This document shows, piece after piece, positions 4,915 to 10,996 of a stretch of DNA of 10,996 nucleotides. This DNA comes from Candidatus Zhuqueibacterota bacterium 4484_87 (GTDB taxonomy: Bacteria; Zhuqueibacterota; Zhuqueibacteria; Thermofontimicrobiales; Thermofontimicrobiaceae), in contig NATN01000122.1 of NCBI GenBank assembly GCA_002085355.1, positions 1 through 10,996 of the forward strand. Reading direction: 5' to 3'. The position numbers were made by a program, and so were the translations under genes. Each line of letters begins with the position of its first letter. The stretch's first letter is position 1. The notes under the pieces are model-generated. The model saw only the letters and a program-made list of their open reading frames with translations. It searched no databases and had not been told where the DNA came from.

Positions 4915-6954
4915 TTATTCAGACTTCACTTCCACCACTTCAATGGGAAGCCGAATCACAAAAAACGCTCCTTTTGTTTCACCTTTTTCAGCAAAAATGA
5001 CGCCACCATGCTCGTAAACAATGCGCTGAACAATGCTCAGCCCAATACCAGTACCCCTGGCTCGCGTGGTAAAATAGAGATTGAAAATTTTCGAGCGAAT
5101 TTCTTCTGGAATTCCCGGGCCTGTATCAGCTACTGTAATTTTTAATTCGTTTTCACCCGAGCGTTCCACAGAGATATTAATTTCACCTTCCTCTTTCATG
5201 GCGTCGATTGAATTCTGGATCAAATTCATAAAAACCTGCTGCATTTGTACCCTGTCCCAACGCACATCTTTTTTCCAATTAAGCTGTAAATTCAATTTCA
5301 TGGCATGTTTCTGCAACAATGGCAGATACTGACGCTTCAGAGAAGCAAAAAACTCCGCCAGACTGAACTTTTCCGGATGCACAGGCATGGGGCGAGCAAA
5401 TTGGAGAAATTGTTCTATCGACTCATTTATACGGCGGACTTCCCGAACTACCAGTGACGCTAATTGATGATACTCCTCTGCGTCTGACTGTGGCTCAAAA
5501 TCTTTGTTAAGCTGCTGCACAATTGTGCCGATGGTATTGAGCGGGTTACGAATTTCATGCGCTACACCGGAGGCAAGCTCTCCCATGGCAGACATCCTCT
5601 CATGTCGCTGAATCTGCGCCTGCAATTGCTGCTGTTCCGTGAGATCACGAATGACAAGAATGATATTTTCCCGATCCTGCTCATCATGAAATTTTGCGCC
5701 CGACACGAGCAAAACCCGAAGTTGGTCTTTTATTTTGCACTCAAATTGATTCATCTCTGATGCTGATCGTAAAATTTTATCGCACTGATCAGACGAAAAT
5801 ACTGTTTTGAGATTCTTGTTCAGCGCATCGGACGCTTTGATTTGAAATATTTCTTCTGCGGCGCGGTTCCACAGACTGATGCGCTGATCCGGATCGAGCA
5901 CAATGATGGCATCGCTGACATTTTGAATGACATTCGACGAATATGTTTCTACGATTTGATATTGCTTTTCCAGCAAACTATAATTCTGCCTGATGAAAAT
6001 AAAAGTGACCACCATAAAGCCAAAAACCAATAAAATAATGCTGATGATAGCAATCCGCCGATAGAGACGGGCTTTAATTTGATTCAGCGGATCCATGGAA
6101 ATTCCCAGGCGAAAAATACCCACGAAAAATCCATCAAAATAGAACGACTGCACTGCCTCAAAAATAGTCCCTTCACCAAAAGGGAATTCGCGCGTGTGCA
6201 GCAAAGTATCGCGCGTTGCTGCCAGCAAAAACGGTGAATCAGAAATTTTATCCATACTTCTCACATTTCCGGCAGCGGCAATGATCCCGGTCGAATCCTG
6301 CAAAACCACATATCGAATCCCTTTGTTGGAGCCGATCTCTTTTAAAAGAGAACCAAAGCCGATTTCCCGGCGAAATGCCAGCAGCTCTGCAGCATCCAGA
6401 TTCAATACAATTGCCCCTCGATCTTCCGTGGCGAGGGCAATGATGTATCTCATGCCCTCTTCTTTTTCAGCGCGATGATAGCCGATGATCAGCGTATCCC
6501 GGACGCCGGCAAAAATAGGCGCCAAATTTTTCCGTGCCGTCCGTTCCAAAAAATCGCTGCGCCGTAACTGCGGATGACTGGAAAAGAGCAACCTGCCGTC
6601 CGAACGAAAAATTTGAATGCGAAAAACATGATATTCTTCGGAAAATCGGCGCAGAAACTCATTGCTGATCTTATTTTGCTGCAACAAATATCTGAGAAAC
6701 ATGGCGTCATTGAGCAGGCGATCTTCTAAAAACATTTCCAAATGATCGTATGTCAATAAAGCGTTTCGTGAGGACGAGATGACGGTAGCAAGCAGGGTAC
6801 TCGCATGTTCCTCCATCAAATCCAGCAACTCTTGTTTGCTCTGATGCAGTTCAATCAGTGCAGACGAAAACATGACCAGCGCCAATGCCAGAAAAACGAA
6901 AATTAAGCTTTTAGGCTGTAAAAATATTTTTTTTCTGATTCTACTTTCCGCCAT
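4915..6954 (-). CDS. Membrane sensor histidine kinase with large periplasmic domain and PAS
   Basis: The product has 679 residues. TM1 at about 14-34 and TM2 at about 300-321 enclose a periplasmic sensor of roughly 265 residues, the size of a double-Cache-type domain, although I cannot assign its fold. A PAS domain follows (about 340-435: VSDAIIVLDPDQRISLWNRA). HisKA carries phosphoacceptor H466 in ASGVAHEIRNPLN. The ATPase domain has the N box NLIQNSIDA (577-585), G1 DTGPG (610-614), FTTR (628-631) and G2 GTGIGLS (634-640). The HEIRNPL type with FTT/GTGIG is usual for kinases paired with NtrC-like regulators, and one is encoded 73 bases downstream. It starts 47 bases after the octaheme cytochrome gene in the same direction. 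The signal is unknown; metal, an oxyanion or a redox substrate of the cytochrome are possibilities from context only. The Shine-Dalgarno GAGGA abuts a stem-loop. Confidence 0.93.
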   Translation of the reverse strand: MAESRIRKKIFLQPKSLIFVFLALALVMFSSALIELHQSKQELLDLMEEHASTLLATVISSSRNALLTYDHLEMFLEDRLLNDAMFLRYLLQQNKISNEFLRRFSEEYHVFRIQIFRSDGRLLFSSHPQLRRSDFLERTARKNLAPIFAGVRDTLIIGYHRAEKEEGMRYIIALATEDRGAIVLNLDAAELLAFRREIGFGSLLKEIGSNKGIRYVVLQDSTGIIAAAGNVRSMDKISDSPFLLAATRDTLLHTREFPFGEGTIFEAVQSFYFDGFFVGIFRLGISMDPLNQIKARLYRRIAIISIILLVFGFMVVTFIFIRQNYSLLEKQYQIVETYSSNVIQNVSDAIIVLDPDQRISLWNRAAEEIFQIKASDALNKNLKTVFSSDQCDKILRSASEMNQFECKIKDQLRVLLVSGAKFHDEQDRENIILVIRDLTEQQQLQAQIQRHERMSAMGELASGVAHEIRNPLNTIGTIVQQLNKDFEPQSDAEEYHQLASLVVREVRRINESIEQFLQFARPMPVHPEKFSLAEFFASLKRQYLPLLQKHAMKLNLQLNWKKDVRWDRVQMQQVFMNLIQNSIDAMKEEGEINISVERSGENELKITVADTGPGIPEEIRSKIFNLYFTTRARGTGIGLSIVQRIVYEHGGVIFAEKGETKGAFFVIRLPIEVVEVKSE

Positions 6955-6962
6955 TCCATCCT

Positions 6963-6982
6963 CACTGCTTTTTGAGGCAGTG
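6963..6982 (-). promoter_or_regulatory. Stem-loop abutting the histidine kinase ribosome-binding site
   Basis: CACTGC (6963-6968) pairs perfectly with GCAGTG (6977-6982) around an 8-base loop. On the transcribed minus strand the 3' arm ends in the first G of the GAGGA Shine-Dalgarno of the kinase gene. On the plus strand it is followed by five Ts and could look like a terminator, but no plus-strand gene reaches it. Translational tuning between cytochrome and kinase, or mRNA stabilisation, is the more useful reading. Confidence 0.45.
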
Positions 6983-7001
6983 TTTTTAACGAAATTCGTC
7001 C

Positions 7002-8375
7002 TTAATCAATTAATCCGTTTGCTTTCCGCCCTTTTTTGCTCATGGGATCGCCAGGATAGCCCAGCGCTTTCCAGTCGAGTCTGCCTTTGGTTTTATGGTG
7101 ACAATCCCAGCATTTCAGCGCCTTTTCTTTTGGGGCGACCATGTGATTCACCGGAATGAAAAATTCCGTTTCCACAAAGCCATATTCACCGGAAAAATCC
7201 AGCCCCACGGATTCCATCCCTAATTTTGAAGCAAGGCTCCAATCAAACGTCTTCCAATAGCCATTTTCGCCAAATAACTTGGGCACGATCAAATAGTTAT
7301 ATTTCTTGTCATAAATTTGTTTGCCGCGCATTTTTTTGAAGGGATAAATTTTAGCATCTGCATCGCGAATATTTCCCATCAGTTGATTCAGCTTCACGAC
7401 TTTATCGGGATTAATCTTGTAGCCCGGCGTGTAATATCGAATCCTGCCATTGTACCAGTGGTACTCAGGTACGAAATTTTTCGCCCATTTAAACGAGCCT
7501 TTCTTTTTGCTATAGGTATCTTTTCCGAATTCATCTTTAGGAGAAGTCTCGTCTCTCCCTGCTGTTGACCAATCCCACCAGATTTTAGTCGGATTTCCGC
7601 GCCCGACAAGCGGAATGTGACAGGTTTCACACGCCACAGCAGAGACATGTTGGTTCAGTCTTTCTTTTTCATGAGGTGCGCTATCGTGACAATCCAGACA
7701 ACTGATGTGCTCGTCCATTTTTGCGCCGTGGAATACGCCTTTGATATCGTGATTTTCTGTTTGGTGACATTCAGTGCAGGAAAAATCCTGCCCCCCCATG
7801 TGCACATCCAGGTCTTTGCTCGGTTTGAGTAGAGAATCATCCAGGTCAGCGTGTTTGACGCCGTTAGCGCCGCCTCCGTAGAAATGACACGTGCCACAAT
7901 TCTCTCGATTTGTTGCGCCGACGCTGCGGGCAACAGCCACTAAATCCACATTGGGATCAGGCATTCCTGCGCCTGGCGGCATTTTTTTATATGTGCCCGT
8001 TTTATCATGGCAAATCAAGCAGTCAATATTGTTGGGATCGGAAAAATCGAAATTTTTATCTTTCCAACCGTAGCCGATGTGGCAACTGGTGCAACGAGGC
8101 CAGTTCGAATTAACAGCTATACAGAAATTGTTAATCATATTTTCCTTGCCCAGATTTTTCTTTTCCCCGGACAAAGAGACTGTTTCGCCTTGCCAATGCC
8201 AATGTCTTGTTTGCAAAATTGCATCTCCGACCTCTTCATGGCAGGTGAGACAGGTTTCTGTCACTTCCTGCGGCGAAGAAAAGGGACCTTCGATTTCCTG
8301 ATGTTCTTCCTGAGCCCATGCAGCGTTCGAAACAACAAGCGAAAAAATCAGCAAAACAACAATCCGTTTGACCAT
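7002..8375 (-). CDS. Octaheme c-type cytochrome, tetrathionate reductase (OTR) family
   Basis: The 457-residue product has a signal peptide (cleavage after AWA at 21) and exactly eight CxxCH heme sites: residues 42-46, 95-99, 119-123, 160-164, 200-204, 226-230, 249-253 and 422-426. Seven sites cluster in the N-terminal 253 residues. The eighth follows a heme-free stretch of about 170 residues (WWDWSTAGRDE, FVPEYHWYNGR, YTPGYKINP). That layout and the Trp/Tyr-rich C-terminal half are as I recall for the octaheme tetrathionate reductase family (Shewanella OTR, which reduces tetrathionate and also nitrite and hydroxylamine in vitro). The mature protein should be periplasmic. The physiological substrate is not shown by sequence. 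No quinol dehydrogenase or cytochrome b partner is encoded nearby, so the electron donor must come from elsewhere. The start has a strong AGGAG six bases upstream. The kinase and regulator genes follow, suggesting a linked signal. Confidence 0.93.
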   Translation of the reverse strand: MVKRIVVLLIFSLVVSNAAWAQEEHQEIEGPFSSPQEVTETCLTCHEEVGDAILQTRHWHWQGETVSLSGEKKNLGKENMINNFCIAVNSNWPRCTSCHIGYGWKDKNFDFSDPNNIDCLICHDKTGTYKKMPPGAGMPDPNVDLVAVARSVGATNRENCGTCHFYGGGANGVKHADLDDSLLKPSKDLDVHMGGQDFSCTECHQTENHDIKGVFHGAKMDEHISCLDCHDSAPHEKERLNQHVSAVACETCHIPLVGRGNPTKIWWDWSTAGRDETSPKDEFGKDTYSKKKGSFKWAKNFVPEYHWYNGRIRYYTPGYKINPDKVVKLNQLMGNIRDADAKIYPFKKMRGKQIYDKKYNYLIVPKLFGENGYWKTFDWSLASKLGMESVGLDFSGEYGFVETEFFIPVNHMVAPKEKALKCWDCHHKTKGRLDWKALGYPGDPMSKKGRKANGLID

Positions 8376-8409
8376 TGCTGTCTCCTTTTTTTAATCAATT
8401 GATCGACTT

Positions 8410-9183
8410 TTATTTTTCCTGATGTTTTTTACACAAAATCAAATCGTCCACAGAAACGACGCCATTCCCAAAATCTTCTTCCAGTTCATTCAGGCTAAAA
8501 ACTTTTCCTATATCCCGCCAATAATTTCCAGTAATATCATAACCACCGACAGAGTATCCTTTTTCAATGAGATCAAGATAAGTATCAATAATGGAAAACC
8601 GTCCCTCGCGAGCCATTAAATTGAAAATTTCCGGTGAAATAACATGAATCCCACAAAATCCCAGCCGACGCACTGATCCCACTGGTTCCCGGCGAAGACG
8701 TGTGCGTTTTCGTATAACATCTTCGTGACCGCAAATTTGATTCATTTCATCAATCAGCAAAAAACGCGTCGTTTTCCTTTCTTTCACAACCAGCGTGGCA
8801 ATATTTTTCCCAGCACGATGAAAATCGATCGCTGTTTTAAGATCAGCCGTAGAGAGAATGTCCACATTATGGACGATAAAAGGATCGCTGGTTTTCAAAA
8901 ATGACGCTGCTTTTTGAATGCCGCCGCCCGTTCCCAAAATATCAGCCTCAATAGAAAATTCGACGTGAATATCAAACGAGTTATTTTTTCTGACAAAATC
9001 TTTGATTTGATCGGGGAAATGATGCAGATTTATTACAATTTCTGTAACGCCGCAATTTTTCAACTTACGAATGATAAATTCCAGCATTGGCATCCCATGC
9101 ACCGGCACCAGCGCTTTGGGAATTGTTTCTGTCAGCGGTTTGAGTCGTGTGCCAAATCCAGCGGCTAAAATCATCGCTTTCAT
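8410..9183 (-). CDS. murU: Sugar-1-phosphate nucleotidyltransferase, MurU-like
   Basis: The 257-residue product is a single nucleotidyltransferase domain. It shows the signature AAGFGTRLKPLTE (7-19), the catalytic-type lysine in IPKALVPV (K23), EIVINLHH (48-55), GTGGGIQKA (84-92), the metal-site Asp in HNVDIL (D108) and the closing YWRDIG (221-226). MurU converts MurNAc-1-phosphate to UDP-MurNAc. The assignment to MurU over a generic mannose- or glucose-1-phosphate enzyme rests mainly on the AmgK-like kinase gene two genes upstream. HNVDI in place of the more usual NGDV-type motif is a small deviation at the metal site. The start at 9183 is fixed by a 4-base ATGA overlap with the preceding stop and a GAGGG ribosome-binding site; longer starts would run through the upstream gene. 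It lies 34 bases before the cytochrome start, so readthrough is possible. Confidence 0.82.
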   Translation of the reverse strand: MKAMILAAGFGTRLKPLTETIPKALVPVHGMPMLEFIIRKLKNCGVTEIVINLHHFPDQIKDFVRKNNSFDIHVEFSIEADILGTGGGIQKAASFLKTSDPFIVHNVDILSTADLKTAIDFHRAGKNIATLVVKERKTTRFLLIDEMNQICGHEDVIRKRTRLRREPVGSVRRLGFCGIHVISPEIFNLMAREGRFSIIDTYLDLIEKGYSVGGYDITGNYWRDIGKVFSLNELEEDFGNGVVSVDDLILCKKHQEK

Positions 9184-9584
9184 GGCTGCCCTCGCTCCAG
9201 TTCCGTGTGGTGCAATTTCACTGTAATGGGTTTTTCTGCCAAATATCTCCGCATGTGTTCTGCGCAATACACTGAACGGTGCTGACCGCCCGTGCAGCCA
9301 AATGAAATCATCAAATGAGCAAATCCCCTCTCAAGATAATTTTCTATGGCAAGATCAACAATCTTCTTCGCCGCTTCCAAAAATTCCTTCACCTGCGAAT
9401 ATTTTTCCAAATAAGAAATAACCTCCGCATCCTTTCCCGTCAAATCCGCATATTCCGGTTCTCTACCCGGATTAGGCAAAAACCGACAATCAAAAACAAA
9501 GCCGCCATTATTGTCCGTTTCATCTTCTGGAATACCTGATTTTTGATAGCCGAAGCTAAAAAGATCAATCACCAATTCTGTCAC
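9180..9584 (-). CDS. Stand-alone RapZ C-terminal domain protein
   Basis: The 134-residue product matches only the C-terminal half of RapZ/YvcJ proteins. Recognisable blocks are FSFGYQKSGIP (9-19), FDCRFLPNP (31-39), LTGKD (48-52), SFGCTGGQHRSVYCAEHM (94-111) and the terminal HHTELERGQP. E. coli RapZ has equivalent blocks (DVRFLPNP, GCTGGKHRSVY, then HRTLEKRKP at its end). The N-terminal P-loop kinase-like domain is absent, and the 4-base GTGA overlap with the upstream stop leaves no room for it. In E. coli the C-terminal domain binds glucosamine-6-phosphate and carries RNA/partner contacts controlling GlmS synthesis. Here a similar amino-sugar-phosphate sensing role is inferred from its place between an AmgK-like kinase and a MurU-like transferase. 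The start is GTG at 9584, with GGAGAAGAG just upstream. No small RNA partner is visible. Confidence 0.85.
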   Translation of the reverse strand: MTELVIDLFSFGYQKSGIPEDETDNNGGFVFDCRFLPNPGREPEYADLTGKDAEVISYLEKYSQVKEFLEAAKKIVDLAIENYLERGFAHLMISFGCTGGQHRSVYCAEHMRRYLAEKPITVKLHHTELERGQP

Positions 9585-10609
9585 TGCTCTTCTCCCATGC
9601 GATACAATTCTTCATCCTTGACCAGCCCTTCATAAATGCGGTGCAGCGTCGGGATCAAATTGAAAATCTCCAGATTTTTATCCAATAAAATTTGCAAATT
9701 TTTCAGCGCGAACGGCACGCTTTTAAAAAAATGTTTTTTCTTTTTGACAACAGACAAATAACCGTAAGCACCGAACGCCTGCATCATGCGAATGAGAACG
9801 AATCCGTAAAAATAGCGCATAAAGCGATTCTCATTCACTGAAGCCACTTCATTCACTTTTTCCAAGTAATTTGCAATCAATTCCTCACGAAAATCTTGTG
9901 GCAAATTTGCTTTAGCGTCAAAAAGCAGCGATGCTACATCATACTGCAGCGCGCCTTTGCGCCCGGATTGATAATCAATAAAATAAGGAACCCCCTCTTT
10001 GATCATCACGTTTCTGGACTGAAAATCGCGATACAAAAAATATTTTCTGTCTTCTTCCAACAAGAAATCAATCAGCGCATTAAAATCACGTTCGACTTCA
10101 CTCTGAACAACTTCTCCCTTGTAAAAAACTTCCAGAAAGCGATTCAAAAAATAGTGCAAATCCCAATTCATGGAATGCCTGCCAAAAATAACGTGCTGAT
10201 AGCAAAAAGTGTAATCAATACCGGCGCCCGCCTTTACTTGAAAATTCGGCAGATATTCAATTACCTGACGGTACATGTTCCGAATTTCATCAGTAAACCC
10301 ATCTCGTTTACGAATTTCGCACATCCAATCGAAAAGCGTCCACTCACCGAGATCCTCTTCCAGATACACGCCATTCTCTAAATCCTCTGCGTAAATTTCC
10401 GGCACGCGCAGACCCTGCCGATGAAAATGATTGGTGAACTCCACAAACGCTACGTTTTCATCAAAGTCATTCCCAATGATGCCAATCACCGTATGCGCGT
10501 CAAAAAATACGCGATAAATTTTCCGGTCTGAACCATCGCCTTTCAGCGGAATAATTTTATCAGGCTCGACGTCATAAGTTTTGTAAAATAGTTGTTTCAA
10601 CCGTTCCAT
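9581..10609 (-). CDS. amgK: Phosphotransferase (APH/choline-kinase fold), AmgK-like amino-sugar kinase
   Basis: The 342-residue product has the aminoglycoside-phosphotransferase fold. A nucleotide loop GDGSDRKIYRV (24-34) is followed by the catalytic loop YRDFQSRNVMI (193-203, with D195 and N200) and the metal-binding IDYQSG (211-216, D212). In AmgK the enzyme phosphorylates the anomeric position of MurNAc/GlcNAc, feeding MurU to make UDP-sugars without de novo synthesis. A MurU-like gene is in the same operon, which is the main reason for this call over another APH-fold kinase. A Shine-Dalgarno AGGA lies eight bases before the ATG at 10609. Its TGA overlaps the GTG of the RapZ-domain gene (GTGA), indicating translational coupling. 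Cytoplasmic; no signal or membrane segment. Substrate specificity is not readable from sequence alone. Confidence 0.83.
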   Translation of the reverse strand: MERLKQLFYKTYDVEPDKIIPLKGDGSDRKIYRVFFDAHTVIGIIGNDFDENVAFVEFTNHFHRQGLRVPEIYAEDLENGVYLEEDLGEWTLFDWMCEIRKRDGFTDEIRNMYRQVIEYLPNFQVKAGAGIDYTFCYQHVIFGRHSMNWDLHYFLNRFLEVFYKGEVVQSEVERDFNALIDFLLEEDRKYFLYRDFQSRNVMIKEGVPYFIDYQSGRKGALQYDVASLLFDAKANLPQDFREELIANYLEKVNEVASVNENRFMRYFYGFVLIRMMQAFGAYGYLSVVKKKKHFFKSVPFALKNLQILLDKNLEIFNLIPTLHRIYEGLVKDEELYRMGEEQ

Positions 10610-10650
10610 TGATTTTATCCTGAAAATTTAACTTTATTAATTTAAAAAAT

Positions 10651-10699
10651 TAAACCGATAAAGCAAACATTTTTTTCAAATCATTCACTTTTCGGTTTA
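10651..10699 (-). promoter_or_regulatory. Long-loop hairpin with T-run upstream of the amgK-like gene
   Basis: TAAACCGA (minus-strand reading, 10699-10692) pairs over 8 bases with TCGGTTTA (10658-10651) across a 33-base loop, then ATTTTTTAAATT follows. It lies about 40 bases before the amgK start. The tail suggests a weak terminator or attenuator in the leader; the long loop argues against a standard strong intrinsic terminator. Confidence 0.3.
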
Positions 10700-10839
10700 T
10701 GTCCGACGGAAAAATTTAACAAAACCAGGGCAAAAAAGTTCACCTATGCCGGCATTTTATTCCCGATCTACGGGCAAATCCATTGCTCTGCCTCATTTTT
10801 TTCATCATAGCTGGTTTTAAATGAAACAGGATTTTTTTG

Positions 10840-10868
10840 TTGCTTATCTTATTGAAAAGTTTTATATT
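10840..10868 (+). promoter_or_regulatory. Plus-strand sigma-70-like promoter candidate
   Basis: TTGCTT (10840-10845) and TATATT (10863-10868) are separated by 17 bases. It points away from the amgK operon, toward the gene tail at the right edge and antisense to it. The region is AT-rich, so a chance match is quite possible. Confidence 0.25.
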
Positions 10869-10926
10869 TAAGAAAAGACGAGGCGGGATGGCAGCGAGAA
10901 TTTTCTTTTTAACTGAAAACTAGAAA

Positions 10927-10996
10927 TTACTTCTCTTGTTCCAGTGCGGCACTGATTTGCCGTCTCATGTCATCGAGAAATTGCTGTTTCTGAGCA
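10927..10996 (-). CDS. C-terminal tail of an unidentified protein, cut by the window edge
   Basis: A minus-strand frame enters from the right edge and ends at a TAA (10929-10927). It encodes 22 residues, AQKQQFLDDMRRQISAALEQ followed by EK. The sequence is strongly charged and amphipathic, like the last helix of a soluble protein, and the base composition is more coding-like than the AT-rich gap beside it. It runs in the same direction as the amgK operon. No family can be assigned from so little, and a chance open frame of this length cannot be excluded. Confidence 0.5.
   Translation of the reverse strand, partial: AQKQQFLDDMRRQISAALEQEK

Larger units (their letters stand above)
10610..10926. 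other. 317-base region without a clear gene
   Basis: This AT-rich gap separates the amgK-like gene from the tail of the next gene. It holds the long-loop hairpin at 10651-10699, a perfect 10-base palindrome ATGCCGGCAT at 10746-10755, and a small CCCG/CGGG hairpin at 10762-10774. On the plus strand there is a promoter-like TTGCTT-N17-TATATT at 10840-10868. The minus-strand promoter that the amgK operon needs should lie here, but I see no convincing -35/-10 pair in that direction. Confidence 0.6.

Noticed and set aside
8007..8402. A 131-codon plus-strand open frame opposite the cytochrome N-terminus
   Set aside because: It lies antisense to the signal peptide and heme motifs of the octaheme cytochrome, and has no ribosome-binding site or domain.
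8394..8403. Palindrome ATCAATTGAT between the MurU-like and cytochrome genes
   Set aside because: It is a short AT-rich palindrome in an AT-rich gap, with no second copy at another control region in the window. Chance is the simplest explanation.
9184..9267. Longer start for the MurU-like gene (28 extra residues)
   Set aside because: The extension lies wholly inside the RapZ-domain gene in another frame. The ATG at 9183 forms an ATGA overlap and begins exactly at the conserved nucleotidyltransferase N-terminus.
9896..10381. A 161-codon plus-strand open frame opposite the AmgK-like kinase
   Set aside because: The minus-strand frame carries the full APH motif set. The plus-strand product has no recognisable domain and looks like a mirror frame of an AT-rich gene.
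10756..10812. A 22-codon minus-strand ORF (starting MMKKMRQSN) in the gap before the amgK-like gene
   Set aside because: It has no ribosome-binding site and an unremarkable basic sequence, and it is within what is expected by chance. Approximate position only.

Overview
The window comes from a bacterial genome of moderate to low GC content, probably a Gram-negative anaerobe or facultative anaerobe. It encodes signal-peptide proteins, a periplasmic octaheme cytochrome c, a sigma-54 activator and peptidoglycan-sugar recycling genes. Small Asp-box secreted proteins beside an ECF sigma cassette suggest the FCB/Calditrichota/KSB1 neighbourhood, but that placement rests on general recall and not on a marker gene. 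No rRNA, tRNA, CRISPR array, insertion sequence or phage gene was seen.

Layout. (1) Positions 1-1124, minus strand: two secreted proteins with acidic Ca-binding-type loops. One runs off the left edge and carries a 97-residue tandem repeat. (2) Positions 1125-1303: a divergent control region with a sigma-54-like element facing left, a weak ECF-like element facing right and an inverted repeat. (3) Positions 1304-3464, plus strand: an ECF sigma factor, a zinc-binding anti-sigma factor with one membrane helix, a membrane-anchored Spy/CpxP/CnrX-like protein, and a secreted Lys-rich Cys/His protein. This looks like an envelope or metal stress circuit. (4) Positions 8375-3477, minus strand, convergent with the previous block: an octaheme cytochrome c of the tetrathionate-reductase (OTR) type, a sensor histidine kinase and an NtrC-type sigma-54 activator in one transcription direction. 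(5) Positions 10609-8410, minus strand: an AmgK-like sugar kinase, a stand-alone RapZ C-terminal domain and a MurU-like nucleotidyltransferase, joined by GTGA and ATGA stop/start overlaps. (6) Positions 10610-10926: a 317-base gap without a clear gene, then the tail of another minus-strand gene at the right edge.

How the parts may work together. The ECF sigma and anti-sigma pair with its Spy-like protein resembles the CnrYXH type of periplasmic metal sensing. The kinase/activator pair beside it resembles ZraSR/NtrC systems, whose best-known target is also a Spy-fold protein. The sigma-54-like element upstream of the Asp-box protein gives a possible, unproven link between the two-component system and the left-hand block. 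The amgK-rapZ(CTD)-murU cluster would turn recovered amino sugars into a UDP-sugar for the cell wall, with the RapZ domain as a candidate amino-sugar-phosphate sensor.
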